From positions 8,139,501 to 8,203,500 of the forward strand of contig JAFEKX020000001.1 in assembly GCA_016893485.2 (NCBI GenBank): a stretch of DNA of 64,000 nt. The letters are read 5' to 3'. Within the stretch, counting starts at the first letter, position 1. Each line of letters opens with the position of its first letter. The notes under the pieces are model-generated. The model was given only the letters and a program-made list of their open reading frames with translations. It was not told where the DNA came from and did not search any database. This document shows, piece after piece, positions 49,191-60,284 of this stretch. Source of the stretch: Streptomyces sp. P3 (GTDB lineage Bacteria; Actinomycetota; Actinomycetes; Streptomycetales; Streptomycetaceae). The position numbers and the translations under genes are program-made.

Positions 49191-51378
49191 ATGACCGAGA
49201 GCACCACCATCCGCTGGGAAAAGGACGACACCGGCGTCGTCACCCTCGTCCTCGACGACCCGAACCAGTCCGCGAACACCATGAACGCGGCCTTCCGCGA
49301 CTCCCTCACGGCGATCACCGACCGCCTGGAGGCCGAGCGGGACTCCATCCGCGGCATCATCGTCACCTCCGCCAAGAAGACCTTCTTCGCCGGCGGCGAC
49401 CTGCGCGACCTGATCCGTGTCACCCCGGACACCGCCCAGGAGTTCTTCGACGGCGGCCTCGCCATCAAGCGGAACCTGCGCCGCATCGAGACCCTCGGCA
49501 AGCCGGTCGTCGCCGCGATGAACGGCGCGGCCCTGGGCGGCGGTTACGAACTCGCCCTCGCCTGCCACCACCGCATCGCCCTCGACGCGCCCGGCTCCAA
49601 GATCGGCTGCCCCGAGGTCACCCTCGGCCTCCTCCCCGGAGGCGGCGGAGTCGTCCGTACCGTACGGCTGCTGGGCATCGCCGACGCGCTGCTGAAGGTG
49701 CTCCTCCAGGGCACCCAGTACAGCCCGCGGCGCGCCCAGGAGAACGGCCTCGTCCACGAAGTGGCCACCACTCAGGACGAGTTGATCGCCAAGGCCCGCG
49801 CCTTCATCGACGCCAACCCGCAGTCGCAGCAGCCCTGGGACAAGCCCGGCTACCGCATCCCCGGCGGCACCCCGGCCAACCCCAAGTTCGCGGCCAACCT
49901 GCCCGCCTTCCCGGCCACCCTGCGCAAGCAGACCAACGGCGCGCCCTACCCGGCGCCACGCAACATCCTCGCCGCCGCCGTCGAGGGCGCCCAGGTCGAC
50001 TTCGAGACCGCCCAGGTCATCGAGACCCGCTACTTCGTCGAGCTGGCGGTCGGCCAGACCTCGAAGAACATGATCCAGGCGTTCTTCTTCGACCTCCAGG
50101 CCGTCAACTCCGGCGCCAACCGCCCCCAGGGCATCCCCTCCCGCCCAGTCCGCAAGGCCGCCGTCCTCGGCGCCGGGATGATGGGCGCCGGCATCGCGTA
50201 CTCATGCGCCCGCGCGGGCATCGACGTCGTCCTCAAGGACGTCACCGGAGGCGGCGGCCAAGGGAAGGCCTACTCCGAGAAGCTCTGCGCCAAGGCCGTC
50301 TCCCGCGGTCGTACGACACAGGAGAAGGCGGACGCGCTGCTCGCCCGCATCACGCCCACCGCCGACCCGCAGGACCTCGCGGGCTGCGACGCGGTGATCG
50401 AGGCCGTCTTCGAGGACACCTCGCTCAAGCACAAGGTGTTCCAGGAGATCCAGCACATCGTCGAGCCCGACGCGCTGCTCTGCTCCAACACCTCCACCCT
50501 CCCGATCACCGCCCTCGCCGAAGGCGTCGAGCGGCAGGGCGACTTCATCGGGCTGCACTTCTTCTCGCCGGTCGACAAGATGCCCCTCGTCGAGATCATC
50601 AAGGGCGAGCGCACCGGCGACGAGGCGCTCGCGCGCGCCTTCGACCTGGTCCGGCAGATCAAGAAGACCCCGATCGTCGTCAACGACTCGCGCGGCTTCT
50701 TCACCTCACGGGTGATCGGCCAGTTCATCAACGAGGGCGTCGCGATGGTCGGCGAGGGCATCGAGCCCGCGTCCGTCGAACAGGCAGCAGCGCAGGCCGG
50801 CTACCCGGCCAAGGTCCTCTCCCTGATGGACGAGCTGACGCTCACCCTCCCGCGCAAGATCCGCAACGAGTCCAAGCGGGCCGTCGAGGAGGCGGGCGGC
50901 ACCTGGCCCGGCCACCCCGCCGAGGCCGTCATCGACCGCATGGTCGACGAGTTCGGCCGCACCGGGCGCAGCGGCGGCGCGGGCTTCTACGACTACGACG
51001 AGAACGGCAAGCGCGCCGGGCTGTGGCCGGGCCTGCGCGAGCACTTCACCCGTGAGGGCGCGGAGACCTCCTCCCAGACCGTGCCTTTGAAGACATGCAG
51101 GAACGCATGCTGTTCTCCGAGGCGCTCGACACGGTCAGGCTCCTGGAGGAGGGCGTTCTGACGTCCGTCGCGGACGCCAACATCGGGTCCATCTTCGGCA
51201 TCGGCTTCCCCGGCTGGACCGGCGGAGTCCTCCAGTACATCAACGGCTACGAGGGCGGCCTGCCCGGATTCGTGGCACGCGCGCGTGCGCTCGCCGAGCG
51301 CTACGGGGAGCGGTTCACGCCGCCCGCGCTGCTCGTGGAGAAGGCCGAGAAGGGGAGCGCTTCAGCGACGCGCGCTGA
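49191..51378 (+). CDS. fadB: Fatty acid oxidation multifunctional protein (enoyl-CoA hydratase / 3-hydroxyacyl-CoA dehydrogenase)
   Basis: ATG 49191 after GGAG. The N-terminal crotonase domain has AGGDLRDLIRVTP and MNGAALGGGYELALACHHRI. The dehydrogenase starts at VRKAAVLGAGMMGAGIAYSC with GLHFFSPVDKMPLVEIIKGE, then NDSRGFFTSRVIGQFINEGV. Missing bases near 51075 and 51355 lead to ERMLFSEALDTVRLLEEGVL, then NIGSIFGIGFPGWTGGVLQY, and the stop TGA 51376-51378. About 730 residues. The partner of fadA. Confidence 0.9.
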
Positions 51379-51397
51379 GGCACGCGCCGCGAGTGGC

Positions 51398-52113
51398 TCA
51401 GCCGTCCCGGTCCTCCGGTGACTCCTTGAGCCACTCGCGGAGCTCCTCGCGCAACGACCGCTGAAAGGTCGTCAGAAGGGCCTGCACGACCAGGGGTTGC
51501 ATGTGAGCGGACAGCGACTTCACGTCCTGCGCGGCCCGTTGGGAGACCTCCCCCGCGGAACACCTGCGACAACGCGTGGGCCGCCGCCCGGGAATGCTCG
51601 ATCAGCACGTTCCGTGACGCGAGGATCGCCTCCTGGGACACCGGCACGTCGAGCAGCTGCACCCCCGAGCCGCAGCAGACCCGAGTCGACGCGGTACGAG
51701 CCCCCGTCGAGCCCCACCACACCCATCGCGACGAGCCGCTCCACGTCCTCCTCGTCCAGCGCCCGCCCCGCCCGCCGCTCCAACTCCCGCCGGTCCAGGG
51801 TCTCCGTGCCCTCCGGCGCCCACGACGCGACCACCGCGCGGTGGATCGCGAGGTCGTGCGCGGTGAGATCCGGCGGCAGCTGTGCCACGTAGCGCTCGAT
51901 CGCGGCGAGGGTCATGCCCTGTTGCTGCAACTCCTCGATCAGCGCGAGCCGCGACAGATGCTCCTGCCCGTAGTGCCCGACCCGCCGCGCCCCGATCACC
52001 GGCGGCGGCAGCAGCCCCTTGGTGCTGTAGAACCGGACCGTGCGGACCGTGGTACCGGCCCGCGCGGCCAGTTCGTCGATCGTGAGCGTCGGCTCCTCGG
52101 TGTCGGTCGTCAT
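51398..52113 (-). CDS. MerR-family regulator next to fadAB, two frame breaks
   Basis: ATG 52113, MTTDTEEPTLTIDELAARAG. The MerR HTH and wing are in GTTVRTVRFYSTKGLLPPPV and ARRVGHYGQEHLSRLALIEE. A dimerisation helix (LQQQGMTLAAIERYVAQLPP) follows. Extra G bases near 51695 and 51555 separate QLLDVPVSQEAILASRNVLI and QRAAQDVKSLSAHMQPLVVQ from the N-terminus. The end is WLKESPEDRDG. About 238 residues. It converges with fadB, 20 bases apart, and may regulate it, though the fad promoter lies on the far side. Confidence 0.8.
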
Positions 52114-52192
52114 GTGCAGCAGTATCGCTGTCTCACCAACACTGTGAAACCACGCGGAGCCGTTGTCAGTGGTGCCGTCTACGGTGATCGGC

Positions 52193-52445
52193 ATGGGGGA
52201 GATCAACTATGTACGGGGTGACGCGACCGTTCTCGGTCAAGGGCGCCAAGATGATCGCGCATGTCTGCAACGACATCGGGGGCTGGGGGAAGGGCTTCGT
52301 ACTGGCCCTCTCACACCGCTGGCCGGAACCGGAGAAGGCGAACCGGGCATGGCACCGGGACCGCGCGACCAACGACTTCGGCCTGGGCCCGGTCCAGCTC
52401 GTCCAGGTGGAGCGCCGGGTGTGGGCGCGACTGAGAGGGACCTAG
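52193..52445 (+). pseudogene. Macrodomain (Appr-1-p processing) gene truncated at its middle
   Basis: ATG 52193 begins MGEINYVRGDATV, with the GDA/T ADP-ribose-binding strand. After an indel near 52232 comes KGAKMIAHVCNDIGGWGKGF + VLALSHRWPEPEK, the core with the NDIGGWG substrate loop, then VQLVQVERRVWA. A stop TAG at 52443-52445 ends it at about 84 residues, roughly half a macrodomain. No frame downstream holds the missing C-terminal half before the PfkB start. It corresponds by synteny to S. coelicolor SCO6735. Confidence 0.65.
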
Positions 52446-52562
52446 GGGCTGGTTACGGCCCAACCAGGGTCCCGCTGCAAGGAGTTGCACAGGCTTGCGG
52501 AACTCCTTGCGGTGATCGTCGGCGACTGCTTGACTCGCTGCTCGCATCGTTGAGGGAGGGCC

Positions 52563-53501
52563 ATGAGCCAGGAATCCGGAACATGGGGAACCGCCGGAAC
52601 AGCCAGGGACATCGACGTCCTCGTACTCGGCGGCGCCGGAGTCGACACCATCGTCCACGTCCCCAGCTACCGCTCCCGTACGCCGACAGCTACATGATCG
52701 ACCCCGGCATCCGCACCCGCGCCGGCCAGACCGGCGACTTCGTGGCCCTGGGCCTCGGCGCGCTCGGCCTGCGCACCCACCACCTGGACATGCTCGGCGC
52801 CGACCCCGAGAGCGACCTGGTCCGGGCACTGCACCGCGACCACGCCATCCCGCTCACGGAGATCCCGCAACCGGCGGGCACCAAGCGCGCGGTCAACCTC
52901 GTGGGCCCCGACGGCCGGCGCCTCTCCCTACGACGCGACCCGCACCCACCCCGACGACCGCCTTCCGGAACCCACGGTCCGGGCCCTCGCCAGGCGAAGC
53001 CGCCACGCCCACGTCTCCATCACCCAGCCCTGCGCCCACGCCCTCCCGCTGCTGCGCGAGTCCGGCGCGACGATCTCGACGGACCTGCACAACTGGGACG
53101 GCAAGGACCCGTACCAGGAGGAGTTCGCCCGCGCGGCGGACATCGTCTTCCTCTCCGCCACCGCGTTGACCGGCACCCCGGAGCGCACGATGCGAGCCAT
53201 CGCCGAGAACGGCCGCGCCGAACTGGTCATCGCCACGGCCGGAGCGGAGGGCGCGTACCTCCTGGCCGACGACGAGCTGACCCACGTCCCGACCGTCACA
53301 CCCTGCGGACCGGTGATCGACTCGAACGGCGCGGGCGACGCATTCGCCGCCGCCTTCCTCTACGGCTGGCTCAACCGGGAGACCCCGCAGCGCGCCGCCC
53401 TGTACGGCTCGATCGCGGGGGCGCACGCGTGCACAGTGCCGTCGACGGAGACAGCCCCGACAACCCGCAGCGAACTCCTGGCGAGAGCAGCGCGCCGATA
53501 A
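52563..53501 (+). CDS. PfkB-family carbohydrate/adenosine kinase, two frame breaks
   Basis: ATG 52563, MSQESGTWGTAGTARDIDVL. The first block VLGGAGVDTIVHVPSY is the PfkB N-terminus. Indels near 52670 and 52925 join AGQTGDFVALGLGALGLRTH (phosphate loop of the sugar site) and ATISTDLHNWDGKDPYQEEF. The catalytic base and ATP anion hole lie in DSNGAGDAFAAAFLYGWLNR. About 313 residues. The sugar or nucleoside acceptor is not predictable. It ends at the repeat element before the convergent peptidase gene. Confidence 0.82.
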
Positions 53502-53553
53502 GGGCGCGGGGCTGTATCGATGTGCGGCTCCGCCGCGTGGGGCGACCAGCCAC
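53502..53553. repeat. Streptomyces intergenic repeat, variant copy 3
   Basis: GGGCGCGGGGCTGTATCGAT (53503-53522), followed by an inner CGGCTCCGCCG hairpin and GGCGACCAGCCACA. It shares the GGGCGCGGGG and CGACCAGCCAC ends with the copies at 15315 and 60131 but has a different middle. It lies between the convergent PfkB and M1 peptidase genes. Confidence 0.65.
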
Positions 53554-53594
53554 ACCAGGCCCGCGGCCCCCACACCACAGAACCACGCGGACGC

Positions 53595-55078
53595 CTAGTG
53601 CACGTCGTTGGTGGCCGCGATCTTCTTCCAAGACTTCGGCTGCACCGGAGCCACACCCACCCCGCGATCGACGCGCCCGCGCAGCCGGCGCCGCAGGCTT
53701 GGTCGGCTGGAACAGCCACGTGTCGAAGAGCGCGGCGAGCGACTTTCCGGAGACCTGCTCGGCGTAGGCCCGGAAGTCCGCCACAGACGCGTTCCCGTAG
53801 GCGTGCTCCTTCGGCCACCCCTTCAGAATGGCGAAGAACGCATCGTCACCGACCTCGTTGCGCAACGCCTGAATGGCCAACGCCCCCGGTCGTAGACGGG
53901 CAGTTCGAACTGGTCCTCCGGCCCGGGGTCGCCCGGCGCGATCGTCCAGAACGAGTCGTCCGCCGGATGTGAGGCGTACACGTAGTCGGCGAGCTGCTGC
54001 GTCGTCCCCTCACCCTCGTGCTCGGACCACAACCACTGCGCGTACCGAGCGAACCCCTCGTTGATCCAGATGTCCTTCCAGCCCTTCAGCGACACGTCGT
54101 CGCCGTACCACTGATGCGCCAACTCGTGCACGACGACAGAGGTGTTGGCGCCGTTCGCGAACTGCCTGGGGCTGTAGTAGACGCGGGTCTGGGTCTCCAG
54201 CGCGTACCCGGTGGTCGTGTTGGGCACGTACCCGCCGGCGGTGCTGAACGGATACGGCCCGAAGTAGCCGCTCAGCCAGTCGACGATCTCCCCGGTCCGC
54301 TCGACACTCGCCCGCGCGGACCCGTCGTTGTCGCCGAGGTCCTTGCTGTAGGCGTTGACGACGGGGACACCGCCGTCCGAGGTGCTGGTCGTGATGTCGA
54401 ACTTGCCCAGGGCGAGCGTGGCGAGGTACGTCGCCTGCGGCTTGTTCTGCCGCCAGTTGTAGCGGGTCCAGCCGAGCTGTGAACTCGTCGACTGGAGCGT
54501 GCCGTTGGAGATCGCCTGGGTGCCGTTCGGTACCGCCACGGACACGTCGTAGGTCGCCTTGTCGCTCGGGTGGTCGTTGCTCGGGAACCACCACCACGCG
54601 GACTCGGGCTCGTCCGCCGCGACCGCGCCGTCCGGCGTGCGGTGCCACGTGTTGAAGCCGTACGCGGTCTTCGTGGACGGCACCCCGCTGTAGCGGACGA
54701 CGACCGTGATCGGTGTGCCCTTGGGCAGCGGGGTCTTCGGGGTGATCTCCAGCTCGTGCTGGCCCGAGGTCGCGAAGGTCGCCTTCGCGCCGTTGACCCG
54801 GATCTCGCTGACGTCGAGCAGGAAGTCCAGGTTGAACCGCGACAGGTCCTGCGTCGTCTTCGCGAGGATCGTCGCCGTGCCCGCCAACTCGTCGGTGGCG
54901 GGCTGGTATTGAAGCCTCAGGTCGTAGTGCGAGACGTCGTAGCCGCCGTTGCCGTAGAACGGGTAGTAGGGGTCGCCGATGCCCGGAGCGCCGGGGAGTA
55001 GCTTGCCGCCGATGCCGGGATCGCCAGCATGAGGGAGGCCGCCGCGAGGGCGCCCGGCGCGATGATTCTGCGGTGCAC
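53595..55078 (-). CDS. Secreted M1-family zinc aminopeptidase, several frame breaks
   Basis: GTG 55076-55078 follows GGAG and opens a signal peptide (RRIIAPGALAAASLMLAIPA + SAAS). A missing base near 55020 leads to PYYPFYGNGGYDVSHYDLRL. Zinc site: VVVHELAHQWYGDDVSLKGW and IWINEGFARYAQW (HExxH then E). Another break near 53890 gives LAIQALRNEVGDDAFFAILK and SGKSLAALFDTWLFQPTKPA; a further one leads to VQPKSWKKIAATNDVH and TAG 53595-53597. About 490 residues, the short Streptomyces form of the M1 family. Confidence 0.87.
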
Positions 55079-55285
55079 GAGAACTCCAAGTCGTAGGGCT
55101 CCACAAGGGGTTGAGGAGCCATGGGGGTCCACGAAGGTCGAAGAGCCGTAGGTGTCGGTCCAGCGAGTCTGTTCAAAGGCTATTCACTCCCTGTGCCACG
55201 GCGCCTGTCCACGGCCCCTCCTGTCACACGATCGCCATTCGGCCGTCACGACCCCGAGTGCCTCTTCCTGCGCGGGAGTTGACCG

Positions 55286-57248
55286 ATGTACCGTCCGCGC
55301 ATGCCGAAACGCACGAGCTTCACGATCTGGAGATCGCTCGCGACGGCGGCGATCGCCGCCCCCTGGCCGCCTTCCTCACCCCGGCGACGGCCCAGAGCGC
55401 CCCGCAGGAGAGCCGGCCCGTCTACTCCTACGCGAACGCGGTCCGCGAGGCCGTCTGGGTGGACACCGGACTCGACGGCGACGGCGACGGGAAGACCGAC
55501 CGGGTCGCCGTCGACATCGTCCGGCCGAGCGAACCCGCCCGCCAGGGCCGCAAAGTCCCCGTCATCATGGACGCCAGCCCCTACTACTCCTGCTGCGGAC
55601 GCGGCAACGAGAGCCAGCTGAAGACGTACGACGCCAGCGGCAACGTTGTCCAGATGCCGCTGTTCTACGACAACTACTTCGTGCCCCGCGGCTACGCCTT
55701 CGTCGGCGTCGACCTCGCCGGCACCAACCGCTCCGACGGCTGCGTCGATGTCGGCGGTCGCTCCGACATCCAGTCCGCGAAGGCCGTCGTCGACTGGCTC
55801 AACGGCCGCGCCAAGGCGTACACCACACGCACCGGAACCGTGCGCACCCAGGCCAGTTGGACCAACGGCAGGACGGGCATGATCGGCAAGAGCTGGGACG
55901 GCACGATCGCCAACGGCGTCGCCGCCACCGGCGTCAAGGGTCTGAAGACGATCGTCCCGATCAGCTCCATCTCCTCCTGGTACGACTACTACTTCGCCCA
56001 GGGCGCCCCGCTCTACGACTCCGGCCCCGACTGGCTGTCCGACGCCGTCGAGAGCCCCGACGCGCAGGCCAAGTGCGCGGCCGTACAGCGGAAACTCGTC
56101 GACGGCGCCCCGCGCAACGGCGACTGGACCCCGCTGTGGACCGAGCGCGACTACGTGAAGGACGCGAGCAAGGTCAAGGCGAGCGTGTTCCTCGTGCACG
56201 GCATGCAGGACCTCAACGTCCGCACCAAGAACTTCGGCCAGTGGTGGGACGCCCTCGCCAAGAACGGCGTCGAGCGCAAGATCTGGCTCTCCCAGACCGG
56301 CCACGTCGACCCCTTCGACTACCGTCGCGCCGACTTCGTGGACACCCTGCACCGCTGGTTCGACCACGAACTCCTCGGCTACGACAACGGGATCGACCGC
56401 CGGCCGATGGCCGACATCGAGCGGACCCCGGACCACTGGACCACGGACGCCGTCTGGCCGCCGAGCGGGACCGCGAAGACCACCCTCCACCCGGCGCAGG
56501 GGACCCGGCCTGGCGTCGGCACGCTCGGCCTCCGCACCGGCGCGGGCACCGAGACGTTCACCGACAACCCGCAGGAGAGCGAGACCGATTGGGCCGCCGC
56601 GATCGACAAGTCGACGTCGGACAAGGCGGGTTTCGTCACCGGTCCCCTCACCAAGGACCTGCGCCTTTCGGGCTCCTCGAAGGTGACGGTCACCGCGACG
56701 CCCACCACCTCAACGGCCCATCTCTCGGCCGTACTTGTCGATGTCGGACCCGACACCATCCGGGACTACGCCGACTCGGCCGAGGGCATCACCACGCTCA
56801 CCAACCGCACCTGCTGGGGTGAGAGCACGGCCGGCGACAGCGCCTGCTTCCTCGCGACCCAGGCCAGGACCAAGGCTGTTGACTACAACGTCGTCAGCCG
56901 CGGCTGGGCCGACCTCGGCCACTACGCCTCCGCCACGAAGGGCGTACCGCTCACCCCGGGCAAGGCGTACACCATCACCCTCGACCTCGCGGCGACCGAC
57001 CACGTCGTTCCCGCCGGACACCGCCTCGCCCTGATCGTCGCCGGCACGGACAAGGACCTCATAGACCCCCGTCCACCACCCCGACCCTCACCCTCGACCT
57101 GTCCCGCACCTCGGCCCAACTCCCCCTCGTCGGCGGCGCGTCGGCGTTCAAGAAGGCCACATCGGGCACCACTTCCACGACACCGGCGCCCACGGCCCTG
57201 GACGGCGTACGAGCACCGCGATCCGCGCAGCGGGTACCGGGCAACTGA
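55286..57248 (+). CDS. Secreted X-Pro dipeptidyl-peptidase (S15 family), two frame breaks
   Basis: ATG 55286 (after GGGAG) or 55301. Signal peptide SFTIWRSLATAAIAA, then a missing base near 55365 and LAAFLTPATAQSAPQES. The catalytic serine is in GMIGKSWDGTIANGVAATG. FLVHGMQDLNVRTKNFGQWW and WLSQTGHVDPFDYR carry the Asp and His of the triad. The C-terminal jelly-roll domain ends, after another missing base near 57070, in TLTLDLSRTSAQLPLVGGAS and TGA 57246-57248. About 654 residues. It is divergent from the M1 aminopeptidase, and the two may act together on extracellular peptides. Confidence 0.87.
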
Positions 57249-57295
57249 CCGCCGATTGAAGGCTCCAAGGCTCTAAGGCTCTACGGCTCGACGGG

Positions 57296-57323
57296 AACGG
57301 CGGAGCGAATGGGCTCCGCCGTT
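57296..57323. terminator. Terminator hairpin with short T-run
   Basis: AACGGCGGAGC at 57296-57306 pairs perfectly with GCTCCGCCGTT at 57313-57323, loop GAATGG, followed by one more T. It lies between the convergent S15 peptidase (ends 57248) and the oxidase gene (ends 57360). Confidence 0.75.
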
Positions 57324-57359
57324 TCGCGTTGGGCGTGCGGGGTGAGGTGACCGGACTCC

Positions 57360-58317
57360 TCAGCCCACCCTCACTCCCACCAAGTCCGCCGCCTCCCGCG
57401 CACACCCCACGCCACGGTGATCCCCGCCCCACCGTGACCGTAGTTGTGCACCAACACCCTTCCCCCGCGCAGTACTTCACGCTCCAGCCGTACCGAGGGC
57501 CGCGTCGGTCGCAACCCCACCCGGTGCTCCAGGACGCGGGCATCGGCGATCTCCGGGCGGAAGGCCGCGCAGCGGGCGATGATCGCTTCGGCGGTCGCGG
57601 GGTCGGGGGTCATCGACCAGGCGTTGTCCTCGGCGGTGCCGCCCAGGATGAGGCCGCCCGGCTGCGGGAAGAAGTACGTGGACGTGTCCGCCGCGTGGTC
57701 GACCGACGTCAGCCAGGTGGTGATCCCCGGGTTCTCCACGACGACCAACTGCCCGCGCACCGGCCGCACCGAGCGATCGGGCACCAGGTTCAGGGAGCCC
57801 AGCCCGGTGCAGTTGACGACGACGGACGCCGGTACCTCCGTGAGATCGACCACCGACGCCTCCTCGACAGTGCCGCCCAGTTCCATGAACCGGTTCCGCA
57901 GCCAGGGAGATGGACCGACATGTCGATCAGCGGCAGCCGGGCCCACAGTCCGCCGCCCGCGAACTCCTCGGCCCGCGCCTCCCGCAGCCCCGGCACCCGG
58001 GCCGCCCACGCCCCCAGCTCGTCCAGCCGGGTCTCACCCTGTACGCCCTCGACCATGCGTACACCCGTCTCCTCGGGCCGCGCCGCCAACTCCTCGTACA
58101 CGACCAGGGATTGGAGCGCCCACTCACCGACGAGAGGCTCCGGCTCGATCCGGTACGGCCACCACAGCGCGCCCGCGACCGCCGAGGTCGTCAGCTCGAC
58201 CGGCTCCCGCGTCCACACCCGCACCCGCGCCCCGCGCTCCGCCAGCACGACGGCCGTCGTCAGTCCGATGACGCCGCCGCCGACCACGATCACTTCGCCA
58301 CTCATGCCGCCACTCAT
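57360..58317 (-). CDS. D-amino-acid oxidase-like FAD enzyme, two frame breaks
   Basis: ATG 58317, 58305 or 58329 are all possible; GGAGAG sits before 58317. The FAD motif is SGEVIVVGGGVIGLTTAVVL. A missing base near 57905 leads to RNRFMELGGTVEEASVVDLT and VVVNCTGLGSLNLVPDRSVR, the DAAO signature region, then RVLEHRVGLRPTRPSVRLER and NYGHGGAGITVAWG. A second missing base near 57400 gives the end DLVGVRVG, TGA 57360-57362. About 319 residues. It probably deaminates D-amino acids to keto acids. Confidence 0.85.
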
Positions 58318-58467
58318 GCCGCTCTCCATGCGCGGACGGTAGCGGAACAGGCCATGCGGTGCCGAGCCCCCACCACACCGGGGACGGCCACGACATGTCT
58401 GCCGAATACGCGGCCTTCGGCCTGGACGCGAAGCCGGTGAAGGGGACCGATTAGGATCGGCACCCTG

Positions 58468-60107
58468 ATGACTGCCACTCGTCGCCAAGAATCTCGCCGC
58501 CGGACACGGCGACCGCGCCCTCTTCACCGGGCTCGACCTCGTCGTCGCCCCCGGCGATGTGATCGGTCTGGTCGGTGCCAACGGTGCGGGCAAGTCCACC
58601 CTGCTCAGGATGCTCGCGGGCCTGCTCGCGCCGGAGGAGGGCGAACTGCGCCTCTCCCCGCCGGCCGCGACCGTAGGCCACCTCCCCAGGAGCCGGAGCG
58701 GCGCCCCGGCGAGAGCGTGCGGGCCTTCCTCGCGCGTCGCACGGGGTCGCCGAGGCCCAGCGGACCATGGACGAGGCCACGCAGGCACTGGTGGACGGCG
58801 CACCCGGCGCCGACGACGCGTACTCGTCGAGCCTGGAGCGCTGGCTCGACCTCGGCGGCGCGGACCTCGACGAACGCGCCGAGGAGATCGCCGACACCCT
58901 CGGCCTCGCCGTCGACCTGGACCAGCCGATGACGTCCCTGTCCGGCGGCCAGGCGGCAAGGGCGGGCCTGGCCTCGCTCCTGCTCTCCCGCTACGACATC
59001 TTCCTGCTCGACGAGCCCACCAACGACCTCGACCTAGACGGCCTGGAGCGCCTCGAACGCTTCGTCTCCGGCCTGCGCGCGGGCACGGTCGTCGTCTCGC
59101 ACGACCGCGAGTTCCTCACCCGCACGGTCACCAAGGTCCTCGAACTCGACCTGGCCCAGAACGAGATCAACCTCTACGGCGGCGGCTACGAGGCGTACCT
59201 GGAGGAGCGGGATGTCGCGCGCCGGCACGCCCGCGACGACTTCGAGGAGTACGCCGACAAGCGCTCCGCGCTCCAGGACCGGGCGCAGATGCAGCGCGGG
59301 TGGATGGACAAGGGCGTCAAGAACGCCCGGCGCAAGGCGAACAACGACAACGACAAGATCGGCCGCAAGTTCCGCAGCGAGGCGAGCGAGAAGCAGGCGG
59401 CGAAGGCCCGGCAGACCCAGCGCATGATCGAACGGCTCGATGTCGTCGAGGAGCCCCGCAAGGAGTGGGAGCTGCGTATGGAGATCGCGTCCGCGCCCCG
59501 CTCGGGCTCGGTCGTGGCCACCCTGCGGGACGCCGAGGTACGGCGCGGTGACTTCAGCTTCGGACCGGTGTCCCTGCAGATCGACTGGGCGGACCGGGTC
59601 GCGGTGACCGGCGCGAACGGCGCGGGCAAGTCGACGCTGCTGGGCGCGCTGCTCGGCCGTATCCCGCTGGACGCCGGGCACGCGACGCTCGGCTCGGGAG
59701 TCCTGGTCGGCGAGGTCGACCAGGCCCGCCAATTGTTCCACGGCACGGAGTCCCTGCTCGACGCGTTCTGCGCGGCCGTGCCGGAGACCGAACCGGCCGA
59801 AGTCCGCACCCTGCTGGCCAAGTTCGGCCTCAAGGCCCAGCACGTGATGCGTCCCGCCGGGACCCTGTCACCGGGCGAGCGGACCCGTTCCGCCCTTGCC
59901 CTGCTCCAAGGCCGAGGCGTCAACCTCCTGGTCCTGGACGAGCCCACGAACCACCTGGACCTGCCGGCGATCGAGCAGCTGGAGTCGGCGCTCGACGCGT
60001 ACGAGGGGACGCTGCTGCTGGTCACTCATGATCGGCGGATGCTGGACGCGGTGCAGGTGACGCGGCAGTTGGAGGTCGCGGACGGGAAGGTGACGGAGGC
60101 GCGGTAG
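58468..60107 (+). CDS. Second ABC-F family ATPase, three frame breaks
   Basis: ATG 58468 (MTAT), then a frame change restoring LVAKNLAAGHGDRALFTGLD. First domain: Walker A GANGAGKST, signature LSGGQAARAGLA, FLLDEPTNDLDLDG. More breaks near 58690 and 58740. The linker is long and basic (KGVKNARRKANNDNDKIGRK). Second domain: GANGAGKST, LSPGERTRSALALL, LVLDEPTNHLDLP. About 547 residues, no membrane domain. Unlike the gene at 39105 it has no notable leader. Either a housekeeping ribosome factor or a resistance protein. Confidence 0.83.
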
Positions 60108-60130
60108 CGGTCTCGGTCGTCCGCGGCGGC

Positions 60131-60246
60131 GTCGTGGCTGGTCGCGCAGTTCCCCGCGCCCCTCAAGAAGCGGCGCTGTCCGTACGGTGTCGTAGTCCGG
60201 CGGCCCTCACCTCAGGGGCGCGGGGAACCGCGCGACCAGCCACGAC
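60131..60246. repeat. Streptomyces intergenic inverted repeat, full copy 4
   Basis: The left arm GTCGTGGCTGGTCGCGCAGT plus TCCCCGCGCCCCT (60131-60163) pairs with the right arm AGGGGCGCGGGGAACCGCGC plus GACCAGCCACGAC (60214-60246): 33 bases with a single mismatch. About 50 bases separate the arms. It lies between the convergent ABC-F and tex genes. Confidence 0.8.
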
Positions 60247-60284
60247 GGACCCGCAGCTCCCCACCACCCGACCGGCACGGTCCG

